Positions 40,184-50,388 of a DNA stretch of 64,000 nucleotides are shown here, in pieces. The translations under genes were made by a program, and so were the position numbers. The notes below the pieces were generated by a model. It worked only from the letters and a program-made list of their open reading frames with translations, made no database searches and was not told where the DNA came from. Source of the stretch: Methanomicrobiales archaeon HGW-Methanomicrobiales-2 (GTDB lineage Archaea > Halobacteriota > Methanomicrobia > Methanomicrobiales > Methanoculleaceae); the NCBI GenBank assembly GCA_002839645.1, contig PGYL01000019.1, positions 1 through 64,000 on the forward strand. The letters run 5' to 3'. Numbering within the stretch: position 1 is the stretch's first letter; each line of letters opens with the position of its first letter.

Positions 40184-41255
40184 ACCTCCTGATGACCGGG
40201 ATATGCTCCGGGAGAAGATCATCGGCCTTGGAGAGACGTCTCTCCATAAGAGTTACTATCCGGAGTTGCAGAGCCGGCTTGAGGAACTCGAACGGTTCAG
40301 GGCCCTGCTCGACCAGACGCACGATGCAATCTTTCTGATCCGGACGGAGACCGGGAAACTTGCGGACGCTAACGCATCTGCGGGGATGTATCTCGGCTAC
40401 TCAAAGGAGGAGCTGCTTGCGATGCCGTTTGCCAGCCTGTTCTCCCCGCAGCAGAAGGCCAGACTCTCTGAGTTCATCCCCGAGAGCGGCGATCGTCCAT
40501 CGGATTCGCGACAGACCTGCATCACGTCGCTTCTATCCCGGGAGGGGACGGAGATCCCGATGGAGATCACCGTCCGATCCGTCACGTTCGGCGGCGAGCA
40601 GTATATCGTAGCGATTGCGCGGGACATTACGGACCGGATCCGCACCGAGAGCGAGCTCAAGATAAAGGAGAGCGCTCTTGAATCATCGACGAATGGCATC
40701 CTCATCGCCGATCTCACCGGGACCGTCATGTACGCCAACCCGGGTTTTGCCTCGATGTTCGGGTACGAGCAGAAGGAAGCGATCACCGGGAGAAACCTGG
40801 AGGCGTTCTTTGCAGACCCCACCCTCGGCGAAAAGATCACGGGTCATCTCCTTGATAACCGCACCATCGTGGACGAGATGATCGGGCTGCGAGAGAACGG
40901 ATCCCCATTCCATATCCAGGTCTCGGGCAGCGTCGTGCAGAACAATGCCCGGCAGCCGCTCTGCATCATGCTGATCGTTATGGATATCACCGAGCGGATA
41001 CTCGCCGAACAGATGCGACGGGAGACATACGCGCAGATTGAAAAGAATATCGAGCAGTTTGCTGTTCTCGGGGATCATATCCGGAACCCGCTGCAGGTGA
41101 TCGTCGGGTATGCGGAGATGATCGACGACCCGCTCGTCGCAAAGATCCTCGATGAGTCGTGCCGGATTGACGGGATCGTCACCGAGCTCGACCGGGGATG
41201 GGTCGAGTCGGCGAACGTCAGGCAGTTCCTGCGAAAGCACGGGGACGGTGCGTAG
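40173..41255 (+). CDS. PAS domain S-box protein lacking ATPase domain
   Basis: Two PAS domains; C-term VLGDHIRNPLQVIVGYAEMI H-box-like without HATPase; 11-bp overlap with ADH. Confidence 0.8.
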   Translation: MRFEPPDDRDMLREKIIGLGETSLHKSYYPELQSRLEELERFRALLDQTHDAIFLIRTETGKLADANASAGMYLGYSKEELLAMPFASLFSPQQKARLSEFIPESGDRPSDSRQTCITSLLSREGTEIPMEITVRSVTFGGEQYIVAIARDITDRIRTESELKIKESALESSTNGILIADLTGTVMYANPGFASMFGYEQKEAITGRNLEAFFADPTLGEKITGHLLDNRTIVDEMIGLRENGSPFHIQVSGSVVQNNARQPLCIMLIVMDITERILAEQMRRETYAQIEKNIEQFAVLGDHIRNPLQVIVGYAEMIDDPLVAKILDESCRIDGIVTELDRGWVESANVRQFLRKHGDGA

Positions 41256-41463
41256 CCTCCTCTGCAGGCGTTTGTCCGGATCTCGACCCGGGAAGAAGAT
41301 TCCTGATTCTCCTGTGAGATAAGGCCGTCATCTTTTCGCCGAGGATGGCCTGCACGCTCTTCTTAGATGAGGTGAAAAGGCCCCTCGCGGGCTTAAGCCA
41401 CGTAAAGCGCGTCTGCTCTGAGCAGAATACTGCCAACAGGGATCTCTTCCCCAAAACAAGAAA

Positions 41464-41535
41464 CGCCCCGGCCGGGATTCGAACCCGGGTCGAAAGCTCC
41501 GGAGGCTTTCAGGATATCCACTACCCTACCGAGAC
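41464..41535 (-). tRNA. tRNA-Arg(CCG)
   Basis: Revcomp GTCTCGG...AAAGC-CTCCGGA-GCTTT...CCGGG-TTCGAAT-CCCGG-CCGGGGC-G; acceptor pairs with two G.U. Confidence 0.9.
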
Positions 41536-41587
41536 TGCCATATGATGTTGTTCTGTATGGTATAAAAGGCCAGCGGAGAGGAGGGGT

Positions 41588-42619
41588 TCAAGCCCTCCGC
41601 GATTCATAGAGCTGCCAGATTTTGCACGCTCCTTCGTGGCTGACCATGCAGGGGCCCACCGGGGTGCGCGGGGTGCAGGCCTTCCCGAAGAGCTTGCAGT
41701 CGGACGGCCGGGCGATGCCGCGCAGCACCTTGTCGCAGATGCAGGCAGAATGCTTGTCCACGTGCCGGATCTCGATATCGAACTTCTTCTGCGCGTCGTA
41801 ACCCTCGAACTCCGGCTTTAGGCGGAGGCCGGATGCCGGGATCACGGGGAACCCGCGCCATTCGACGTCGAACGGCTCGAAGACCTCATACATGAGGCGT
41901 TTGGCCTTGACGTTCCCCTCCCGGGTGACCACGCGCGGGTAAGCGTTGTCCACCCGGTGCACCCCCTCGTGGATCTGCTGCACCGCCATCAGGAGGGCGA
42001 GGAGGATATCTTCAGGCTCGAACCCGCCGACGACCTGGGGGGCCGGGAACTGCTCGTACTCCTCGTAGCCCATCACCGCGCAGACGTGGCCCGGGAGGAT
42101 GAACCCGTCAAGCGCCGCCTCCCCCTGACCGAGAAGCCACGCCATCGCGGGCGGGACGAGCCGGTGGCACGAGAGGATGGAGAAGTTTTCTGGCGGGCGG
42201 GAGAGGATCGTGGCGGCGACCGTCGGCGCGGTGGTCTCAAAGCCGACCGATACGAAGACGACCTCGCGGTCCGGCTCTCTTCTCGCGATCTCCACCGCCT
42301 TGTGGACGCCCTGCACCACCCGGATGTCGCCGCCGCTCGATTCAAGCGACCCCTTCGACCCGGGAACGCGTAAGAGGTCGCCGTAGGTGGCGATGGTGCA
42401 GTCCCGCTCCACCAGGTCGAGCGCGGCATCGATCTCGCCCTGCGGCGTGATGCAGACCGGACAGCCCGGCCCCATCACGATCTTGAGACGCTCGGGGAGG
42501 ATGCTCCGGAGTCCGGCCCGCGCGATCGCCGCCTCGTGTGTCCCGCAGATATGCATGAGCGTGATATCCCGGTCGACGAGCGCGTGGAGTGTCTTGAGTA
42601 TATCCTTACCAACCGCCAT
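41588..42619 (-). CDS. hypD: Hydrogenase formation protein HypD
   Basis: LMHICGTHEAAIARAGLRSILPERLKIVMGPGCPVCITPQGEID...FVSVGFETTAPTVA...GHVCAVMGYEEYE. Confidence 0.95.
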   Translation of the reverse strand: MAVGKDILKTLHALVDRDITLMHICGTHEAAIARAGLRSILPERLKIVMGPGCPVCITPQGEIDAALDLVERDCTIATYGDLLRVPGSKGSLESSGGDIRVVQGVHKAVEIARREPDREVVFVSVGFETTAPTVAATILSRPPENFSILSCHRLVPPAMAWLLGQGEAALDGFILPGHVCAVMGYEEYEQFPAPQVVGGFEPEDILLALLMAVQQIHEGVHRVDNAYPRVVTREGNVKAKRLMYEVFEPFDVEWRGFPVIPASGLRLKPEFEGYDAQKKFDIEIRHVDKHSACICDKVLRGIARPSDCKLFGKACTPRTPVGPCMVSHEGACKIWQLYESRRA

Positions 42620-42682
42620 GAATCCTCATACCTATCTCTCGCCGGTACGGCATATTTATGCCGGTAGCGATACCGGGTGGTT

Positions 42683-43615
42683 TCAGGCCGGTCGGTAGAA
42701 TACCCCTCTTTTTTCCTGCACCGGCTCGATCAGGGCCCGGGATTCGATGAGTCTCAAGCACTTTGCGACCTCGGCCGGACGGAGGCCGGTAAGGGCGACA
42801 ATGTCGTCTGGCGTGCAGGGCCGGCGCCGGATGGTCGCAAGGATGATCTCGACGGCGCCCTCAACCTCCGGCGGCATCGCCCGGCTCTCCGGTGCTGCCC
42901 CGATCGCCCCCGCGTTCTCGCCGAAGAACTCTGCGATCCGCTCGATAGCCCCGGGCGTTGCCGGCTGGACCCAGATCTCGGTGCCGGGCCTATCAAGGGT
43001 GTTCACCTGAACGCGGTCCGGGCCGATGGCGGCGACGGCGTCTTTCAGGCGCTGGATCTCATCCTCCGTGTCGTTCTCGCCCGGGACGATGAAGACCTCG
43101 AGCCAGACCTCGCCGGGGAACTCCCGGGCAAAGGTCACAACTCCTGCGAGCACCTGCCCGGCGGTGAGCCCGGGACAGGGGCGGTTGATCCGCAGGAAGA
43201 CCTCTTCGGAGACCGCATCGAGCGACGGCACGACGAGGTCCGCCTGCATGAGGGCGGCCCGGACCTCCGGGTCCGTAAGGAACGCGCTGTTGGTCAGCAC
43301 CGCGACCCGGTAGCGGGGATACCGGTCTTTTAAGAAGGCGATGATCTCGCCGATGCCTGTATGGAGCGTCGGTTCCCCGGAGCCGGCGAACGTGACGTAG
43401 TCGAGGTCCGGCGCCGTCGCGAGGTAATCGTCGAGTTCCGCGATGACCCGGTCTGTCGGGACGTATTCGCCCCGCTCGCAGGTGAGGTTGGTCGTTTGCC
43501 CGCACTCGCAGTAGATGCAGTCAAAGGCGCAGGTCTTGTACGGCACCAGGTCGATCCCGAGCGAGATGCCCAGGCGCCTGGAGGGGACCGGGCCGAAGAG
43601 GTAACGGTATGCCAT
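42683..43615 (-). CDS. Radical SAM protein
   Basis: FGPVPSRRLGISLGIDLVPYKTCAFDCIYCECGQTTNLT...FAGSGEPTLH. Confidence 0.9.
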   Translation of the reverse strand: MAYRYLFGPVPSRRLGISLGIDLVPYKTCAFDCIYCECGQTTNLTCERGEYVPTDRVIAELDDYLATAPDLDYVTFAGSGEPTLHTGIGEIIAFLKDRYPRYRVAVLTNSAFLTDPEVRAALMQADLVVPSLDAVSEEVFLRINRPCPGLTAGQVLAGVVTFAREFPGEVWLEVFIVPGENDTEDEIQRLKDAVAAIGPDRVQVNTLDRPGTEIWVQPATPGAIERIAEFFGENAGAIGAAPESRAMPPEVEGAVEIILATIRRRPCTPDDIVALTGLRPAEVAKCLRLIESRALIEPVQEKRGVFYRPA

Positions 43616-43697
43616 GGGGTTATCCTGAGTACTCTCCGGCATGAGGAGTCATCAGGGTTCACCTGTCTGCAACGACACCCCCGGAGGCTCAGGCCCG

Positions 43698-44867
43698 CTA
43701 CGTCTCGGCGATCTTGAGCATCTTCTTGCAGAAGTGGTCGACCGAGGTGAAGACCGCTGTGTTGGCGCCGTCGTGAGCGCCGGCGGTGACGAACCCGAGC
43801 ATGTCGGAGTAGTAGTTCAGCGAGGGGTATTTTCTGCGGAACTCGTCGAGACAGAGGCCCGCCTGCACCCGCTTCCCCCGGAGAATGGCGTAGGTGTAGT
43901 CGATGAGACAGAGGACGTGCCCCGGCAACTTCTTCTCTTCGGCAAGTGTCCGGAACTCGTTGAACTCTCCTTCGCGGGGGAGGTAGAGGGCGGTCCGGAG
44001 GCCGTAGTAGACCGGCTCGGGGTCGTCGGGGAACCTCAGGAGCATGTCGCGGATGAGGCCCAGGGCATCGCCGAGGTCGCCCTGCTCGAACTTGAGGTGG
44101 TAGGCCTCCCGGTAGAAGAGCATGTCGTCGGTGAACCGGATGAGGCCGATCTGCAGCATCTTCACCAGCGCCACGTCGTTGTGCTCCTGTTTTGCCCGTG
44201 CAAGGCCGATCTCCAGGAACCAGCGGTTATCGGGGATCCACTCGGTCGCAAGGAAGATCATCACCCAGAACGGTTCGGCAAGCCACGGGTCCTGCTCGAG
44301 TTCCCCCCTGGCCAGCCGTTGCAGCCCCGGCCGCAGCTGCCCGAGTTCCTCCATGTACTGGCGTGCGAGTTTGAGGTAGTTCCACCGTTCGGCGGCCGAA
44401 TACCCGGGTTCGGCCGACCCTTCTTTGTAGAGGGCGTAGTAGCAGTAGGCGTACCAGCACCCCACGGTGGCATCGTGCTTCCGGTAGGGCTGGAGGTAGG
44501 CCGCGGCTGCAAGCGGCATCCCGAGCTTCATCAGTTTGACGGCGGCTGCAAGGTGGACGCCGGCTTTTCGCTCTTTCTTCCGCTTCATCCCGCAGGCAAT
44601 TTCGCAGGCGCGGTTGAGAAACTTGATCTCTCCTGCCCGCTTGCTGACGGTGAAGACCCGGAACACGATCGCATCGATGAACTCGTCATGCGCCGCATCG
44701 GGGATGGGGACGCCTGCACGGTCGAGGATCGTGACGACGTTTCCGAAGAACGAGGGGAAGTTCTCATCGATGGCTTCGGCATTGGACTCGATGAAGGAGA
44801 AGATCTCGGCCTTGGATCGGTCAAGCTGGTTTGCGATGACAACCTCCGGAATGAAGCCATCAGCCAT
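43698..44867 (-). CDS. TPR-like helical repeat protein, uncharacterised
   Basis: 390-aa helical ORF MADGFIPEVVIANQLDRSKAEIFSFIESNAEAIDENFPSFFGN... Confidence 0.65.
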   Translation of the reverse strand: MADGFIPEVVIANQLDRSKAEIFSFIESNAEAIDENFPSFFGNVVTILDRAGVPIPDAAHDEFIDAIVFRVFTVSKRAGEIKFLNRACEIACGMKRKKERKAGVHLAAAVKLMKLGMPLAAAAYLQPYRKHDATVGCWYAYCYYALYKEGSAEPGYSAAERWNYLKLARQYMEELGQLRPGLQRLARGELEQDPWLAEPFWVMIFLATEWIPDNRWFLEIGLARAKQEHNDVALVKMLQIGLIRFTDDMLFYREAYHLKFEQGDLGDALGLIRDMLLRFPDDPEPVYYGLRTALYLPREGEFNEFRTLAEEKKLPGHVLCLIDYTYAILRGKRVQAGLCLDEFRRKYPSLNYYSDMLGFVTAGAHDGANTAVFTSVDHFCKKMLKIAET

Positions 44868-45075
44868 ATCTATTCTATTGGAGGGAATTATCATAAACCA
44901 TCCGGATTGGTCGCCGGAGGGCTGCCCCGTGCAGGAGTGGAGCGCTGCGGCCGGCTCCGGTGAACGCATGCACCGGGATGGCACGGCGGGGATGGACCGG
45001 GCCACGGTCGCGTCGTGGGATGCCGGCAGGTGCATAATTCCGAATCTATTTATCGTCCCGGCCGGAACATTCTGT

Positions 45076-45807
45076 ATGTTTGGCGTCTCCACTTACTGCC
45101 TTCACCGCGAGCCGCTCTCTCGCGCGCTCGAGAACCTCGCTCCCATAACCGAATGCGTGGAGGTGATGGATGACGGGCTGCACTACCTGGAGAGCGCAGA
45201 GCCGCTTGAGAGTTACTCGTATCTCTACTTCATCCACGCGCCGTCCCGGGGGGTCAACATCGCAAGCATCCTCGAGCCGATCCGGCGGGCGAGCGTCGAG
45301 GTCCTGACGCAGACGTTCGCCGTCGCCGCCGAGGTCGGTGCGGACGTGGTCATCCACCCGGGCTACTACGCGTGGAGCGAGGAGCGGGAGCGGGCGGTGG
45401 GGAAGTTCCGGCAGTCGCTTTCCGAACTGACGGCGGCGGCCGACGAACTCTCGGTCACGTTCTTTGTCGAGAACATGGGGAACTGGGAGTACTTCTTCCT
45501 GCGCTCCTGCGAGGACCTGCCGCTCATCGACGGGCTCGGGCTTGCGCTCGACGTCGGCCACGCGAACCTGAACGGGTGCCTGGACTGTTTCCTCGCCCAC
45601 CCGGCGGCGCACTACCACCTGCATGACAACAGCGGCGGCGAGGACACGCATTCCCCTATCGGGGCCGGGACGATCGACTTTTCAGCCGTGATGGGGGCCG
45701 TCGCGAGGGACAACGTCATCCCGATCGTCGAGGTGGATACGCTTGAGGGCGTAGTCGCGAGCATCGGCGCTCTGGAGACGATCGATGCTGCTTCGCGGGG
45801 CAGATAG
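45076..45807 (+). CDS. Sugar phosphate isomerase/epimerase-like TIM barrel
   Basis: VVIHPGYYAW...FFVENMGNWEYF...GLALDVGHANLNG...HYHLHDNSGGEDTHSPIGAGTIDF. Confidence 0.85.
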   Translation: MFGVSTYCLHREPLSRALENLAPITECVEVMDDGLHYLESAEPLESYSYLYFIHAPSRGVNIASILEPIRRASVEVLTQTFAVAAEVGADVVIHPGYYAWSEERERAVGKFRQSLSELTAAADELSVTFFVENMGNWEYFFLRSCEDLPLIDGLGLALDVGHANLNGCLDCFLAHPAAHYHLHDNSGGEDTHSPIGAGTIDFSAVMGAVARDNVIPIVEVDTLEGVVASIGALETIDAASRGR

Positions 45808-45886
45808 GCCCGGTCGCACCCGGTTCCTCCCCCGGCAGCACCGTAACCTTTTATAAGGAAAAACTCCAACATGAATGGTGCGTCAC

Positions 45887-45959
<73 letters not shown>

Positions 45960-46022
45960 TTCTTTGTTCTGGTTCTACCCTCTGGGTAAATGTTTATATC
46001 CCTGTTCTCCGGCTCCTTGAAC

Positions 46023-46072
46023 GTGAGGGCGATCCCCTGTCCGCCTGTTCCACCAATGACTGCTGCTTTCAT
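46023..46072 (-). pseudogene. N-terminal fragment resembling F420H2:NADP oxidoreductase (NpdG-like)
   Basis: MKAAVIGGTGGQGIALT then non-homologous sequence. Confidence 0.4.
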
Positions 46073-46180
46073 GATGTCGCCTCCTGGCCTGCGCTCGTGC
46101 AGGCCGATTGCCCGGCAACTCTCTGCGTTGAGAAAGGGGAGATGAGAGGTCCGGACCCTTTCCTCTTAAACGACAGCTGT

Positions 46181-47032
46181 CTATCCTCGCTTCTTCACGA
46201 ACGTCCCCTCGTTGAGCTCGCGGAATGCCTCGCGGAGCTCCTCGTCCGTGTTCATCACGACCGGCCCGCGCCAGGCCACCGGCTCGCCGATAGGCCGACC
46301 CGCGACGAGCAGAAATCGCACGCCGTCCGGCCCCGCTTCTGCCCGGGCCACGTCTCCGGGGCCGAGCCTGACTGCGTGGGCGTTGCCGGGGGCAGTCCCG
46401 CCTTCACCAAAGGCCGCCGCTCCGGCGAAAACGTAGGCGAATGCCGTCATCGCCCGGTCCGTCGGGTGCCTAAAGACCATACGGGGTTCAAGCGCCACGT
46501 CCAGAAAGGTCGGGTCGGCCACGATCTCGGTCACCGGCCCTTGAGCCCCGCCGTGCTCCCCCGCGACCACGCGGACCGTCGTGCCGTCCCCGCGTACGAC
46601 CGGGATCGCGTCCCCTGCGATCTCCTGGTATCGCGGGTCCATCATCTTCTTCTCGGCCGGCAGGTTTACCCAGAGCTGGAACCCGCCCATCCGCCCGTCG
46701 ACGGGTTTCGGCATCTCCTGGTGAAGGATCCCCGAGCCGGCCGTCATCCACTGCACCCCGCCGGCCCCGACCGAGCCGGCATGACCCATGCTGTCGCCGT
46801 GCTCGACCTTCCCCTCGATCATGTAGGTCACCGTCTCCATCCCCCGGTGCGGGTGCCAGGGGAAACCGGCCAGGTAATCCTCCGGCCGGTCGCCCCGGAA
46901 GTCGTCGAGCATCAGGAACGGGTCGAACCGCGGGACCTCGGAGAATCCGAAGGCCCGCCGGAGCCGGACTCCGGCCCCCTCGAGCGTCGGCCGGGCTGTG
47001 AGCACCTCGACCGCTTCGCGTATGTCTGCCAT
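46181..47032 (-). CDS. Pirin family protein
   Basis: DPFLMLDDFRGDRPEDYLAGFPWHPHRGMETVTYMIEGKVEHGDSMGHAGSVGAGGVQWMTAGSGILHQE. Confidence 0.95.
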   Translation of the reverse strand: MADIREAVEVLTARPTLEGAGVRLRRAFGFSEVPRFDPFLMLDDFRGDRPEDYLAGFPWHPHRGMETVTYMIEGKVEHGDSMGHAGSVGAGGVQWMTAGSGILHQEMPKPVDGRMGGFQLWVNLPAEKKMMDPRYQEIAGDAIPVVRGDGTTVRVVAGEHGGAQGPVTEIVADPTFLDVALEPRMVFRHPTDRAMTAFAYVFAGAAAFGEGGTAPGNAHAVRLGPGDVARAEAGPDGVRFLLVAGRPIGEPVAWRGPVVMNTDEELREAFRELNEGTFVKKRG

Positions 47033-47141
47033 GCTCCCCCATCGATCCCGGGTGAGCATAAATTACCACCGGTGGGTGGAGGGAGCGCCCCGCATCGGCG
47101 GTGTAAGGCTGAGTTACGCCGTTTTCCCTGCCCTGCCGCCC

Positions 47142-47693
47142 TTAAGCCACGTGGCGTTTTACCCATGCAACATAGCGGTCTATCCAGTTCTGCAGGAACG
47201 GTTTACTTGCCTCGCCGATATCTCCCGCTTCATTAAAGAGGCCTTCCCGTACCTGGATGAACGCTTCAGGCTGGCCCTGCGTGAGCACGTCCAGAGCTGC
47301 GAGGATGTTGCGCAGGTGTTGCTGGGCCATGGCCGTCCCGGAAGAACCGGGAGAGACGCCCAGGATGCCTGCCGGTTTCCCGGCCCAGACGTTCCGGCCG
47401 TAAGGGCGCGAACCATGGTCGAGGACGTTCTTGAGGATACCGGGGATCGAACGGTTGTATTCGGGGGTCACGATCAGGAGACCGTCGGCGGCCTGGACCT
47501 CGGCCTTCATCCTTCTCACGGATGCCGCCTGGTTCTCGTCGTCATCCTGGTTATACGGCGGCAGGTCGCTGATCTGTATCTGGTTAAATGAGAACTCCGG
47601 AGGTGCCAGCTTCGCGATGGCGGTCGCAAGTTTCCGGTTGTATGAGTCTTTCCGGAGACTTCCGACGATAACGGCGATGCGGTACTGACGCAT
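47142..47693 (-). CDS. NADPH-dependent FMN reductase
   Basis: RIAVIVGSLRKDSYNRKLATAIAKL...LLIVTPEYNRSIPGILKNVLDHGSRP. Confidence 0.95.
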   Translation of the reverse strand: MRQYRIAVIVGSLRKDSYNRKLATAIAKLAPPEFSFNQIQISDLPPYNQDDDENQAASVRRMKAEVQAADGLLIVTPEYNRSIPGILKNVLDHGSRPYGRNVWAGKPAGILGVSPGSSGTAMAQQHLRNILAALDVLTQGQPEAFIQVREGLFNEAGDIGEASKPFLQNWIDRYVAWVKRHVA

Positions 47694-47901
47694 GATCCGT
47701 ACTCATCCAGCGTGTGCATAAACCTAGCTCCGGTGCTCTTCTGCCCGGGATGCGCTCGCGTCCGCGCCTGAAACAGCCCGCCCGAAGTCGTGGAGGCGAA
47801 CCCCCGCCCAACCACTCCGCCCGTGACCGTCGGAGACACCCTCCTGCACTTCACCGGCACCCGCCCCGATCGCTGTGCGTCACCGGCGTCGCACGACGGT
47901 T

Positions 47902-48048
47902 TTTGTGCGACACCAGATGGGGTTTCATGTCGCACAAAGATTGTTGTGGGTCATGGATGACCCATAACCCCCGGGGTATGGTTTGTGTATACTCTGATAT
48001 ACACAACGAGCTTTGTGTATATCTGATCGGGGTTTTGATATACACAAA
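47902..48048. promoter_or_regulatory. Array of four inverted repeats
   Basis: Dyads 47902-47938, 47944-47967, 47983-48006, 48012-48048; outer arms TTTGTG/CACAAA-like. Confidence 0.8.
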
Positions 48049-48071
48049 ACCGTTTGCAGATATCAGGGTAT

Positions 48072-49161
48072 TCACAACCGGTCCCCCTCGGTGATGGCGA
48101 GCAGGCGCGGGAAGGCATACATGCTCGCTCTTCGGCCCGCTCCTCGCTGCAATATCTGAATAATGTCGTTCTCCTCCAGGTCCTTGAGAATCTTTGCCCC
48201 ACTTACCTTCGGGATCGCTGCCTGCTCGTAAAACTCAGCCGAACTGAAGACCGGCGCCCCGAAGAGCGCATCGATCGCGGCGACTGCGTACTGCGATCGG
48301 GTCACCCCCGGCACCGTCCGCTTCATCTCGTCGTAAAGGTCGAGGATCGCCTTTGCCTTCTTGCCGTTCTCCCCTGCCTGCTCCTCGATGGCGTGGAGGA
48401 AGAACGTTATCCAGCCGTTCCAGTCACCGTCGCGGGAGACCCCGAGCAGTCGCTCGTAGTAGACCGGTCGATTCCGCTCAAGGTATGCGCTGATATAGAA
48501 CATCGGGCTTCCGATCAGCCCTTCTCGTACATGATCAACGGCACGAGCATCCGCCCGATACGTCCGTTGCCGTCGCAGAACGGGTGGATGAGCTCGAACT
48601 GCGCTTTCAGGACGGAGAGCTGGACGAGCACGTCCTTCTCCTCCCGTTGCAGGTATGCCTCCCAGTCCGCGAGCGCCCTGGGAACATCCTCCGGCGCCGG
48701 CGGGACGAAGATCGCGTGCTCTATGTGGGCGTCCCGGCCGATGAAGTTCTGGATATCCCGGATGCACCCCGGCTCCCGGAGAGAAGGATCCGGTGCAGGT
48801 CGCAGACGAGGGTGGTGTCCAGCCGCCGGGTCTTGAGGGCTTCCACCGCAGTATTCAGCGCTTCCCGGTAGTTGATGATCTCCTAGATGTCGGCACGAAC
48901 CGCACCATCGATCGGCTCCTTCGGGTTCGCCTCAAAGCGCAGGACGTCCTCAAGCGACGCCTGGGTCCCCTCGATTCTCGACGAGAGCACCGCCTCCTGC
49001 GTCAGGAGCGGGGAGAGGAGAAGCCGTGGGTTCGGGATCGCCTGGAGGACGCCGTCGTACCGGGCGAGGGCGCGGTTCGCCGACGCTATCTGCGGGATAT
49101 GGGCCTCCCAGTCGATCCCGGTCGGGGGCAGCGGCTCCGGGACGTAGGGTTGGACTGTCAT
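48072..49161 (-). pseudogene. Fic family protein, disrupted
   Basis: N-term LSSRIEGTQASLEDVL; in-frame TAG after AVRADI; frame changes; FELIHPFCDGNGRIGRMLVPLIMYEKG* then LIGSPMFYISAYLE in another frame. Confidence 0.85.
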
Positions 49162-49549
49162 GCTGCTCCGGCCTCCTCACGGCTCACCGTGGATCCATCT
49201 GGGACAGGAAAACAGGCGATCTTCCGGAGTACCTCCATACAATTATCCGATAGTGCGAAAGGGTATTAACATTGATTGTTTGCAATCCGGACGTTCATCA
49301 GAGTTTATACCGTATATTCCACCGGCTTGCTGGTTTGCCGTACCCGATTCATCACAACCGGGCTCCCCGCTTCGGGGTTGGGAACGGGGATTGTAACCGC
49401 GTCATCGGTGCTCAGGGACAGCATCGTGCTCTTCCGGGTCATCGTGCCAGTGTGGGGGGCTGGCCGGAGGTGAAGGATGGAACGGTTGTCTGCCCGTCCG
49501 GATAGGGGACCCCGGGAACAACTTATACGAGCGGGAGCATGTAGGCTGC

Positions 49550-50039
49550 ATGACCACCGGTGGAGGAGTTGAGGCTATGGCAGAGAATGAGGTATTGTGC
49601 CCGTTTCGGAGAGTATTTGGTCCGGGGATGTGCGAGACGCACAGGCGGCTCCACGAGCTGATGGCGGTGCCCGGAGAGCGGATACTGCCCGTGATCCGGG
49701 GTGCGGGGATCCCGGTCGATCTCCGGGACCTCGGGGATGAGGTCATGGTCGCCGCCGACCTGCCGGGGGTGGAGAGCAATGATATCACGATACGGCTCAC
49801 GGGTCCGGGCACGCTGCGGATCACAGTCCGGCGCCGGGAGGCCGCCTGAGGAGGAACGGGAAGGCTACGCTCTCAGGGAGAGGCCGTCCGGCGAGATGAC
49901 CCGGCTCGTGAACCTTCCGGCATGCGTCACGGAGGAGGGCGCGACGGCTGCACTCAGGAACGGCGTGCTCGCGGTGCGGTTGAGGAAGGTTCCCGGGGAG
50001 GAGGGGATCGAGATCCCGGTCCATGAAGAGGGCGAATAG
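49550..50039 (+). pseudogene. Hsp20/alpha-crystallin family protein with one frameshift
   Basis: VDLRDLGDEVMVAADLPGVESNDITIRLTGPGTLRITVRRREAA* then +1 frame EEEREGYALRERPSGEMTRLVNLPACVTEEGATAALRNGVLAVRLRK. Confidence 0.85.
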
Positions 50040-50139
50040 GCCGGCGAGCTATAGATTCAGGAAGGCGAAGTCGAGGAGAAAACTTCAGGGGAGGGGGTGA
50101 CGGCCGGTCGGAGATGTGCAACCAGGAGGCGTCGTCTGT

Positions 50140-50292
50140 CTATTCGCCCAGCCGGAGGCTGAACGACCCGTCGCCGAGCATTCCGGTGATCGGTGTAAAT
50201 GTTCCCGGCCGGCGGAACTCAAGTGTCGTCCCGAGCGCGTCGCCGGCGGCGAGGCCGAGGAAGGGGCCGCGGTAGCGGTCGATCCTTGCCAT
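50140..50292 (-). pseudogene. ADP-ribosylglycohydrolase (DraG-like) N-terminal remnant
   Basis: MARIDRYRGPFLGLAAGDALGTTLEFRRPGTFTPITGMLGDGSFSLRLGE*TDD; expected GEWTDDT so W to stop. Confidence 0.75.
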
Positions 50293-50388
50293 AGTTCTCC
50301 TCAGGCAGCTCCCGACAAAGGTTTCCGGTCTGCATCGGGAGAGCTGCAGGCCAGGCCCCGCTACAGCCGTCCTTTTGCAACCTCTCCT

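Noticed and set aside
41218-41454. 78-aa ORF downstream of the PAS gene
   Set aside because: No recognisable family and overlaps the PAS gene end
47902-48048. CRISPR array
   Set aside because: Repeats are inverted dyads with differing interiors, not identical direct repeats with unique spacers; no cas genes in window
47851-48075. 74-aa ORF over the dyad array
   Set aside because: Translation (FVYIKTPIRYTQSSLCISEYTQ) is produced by the inverted repeats; no family resemblance
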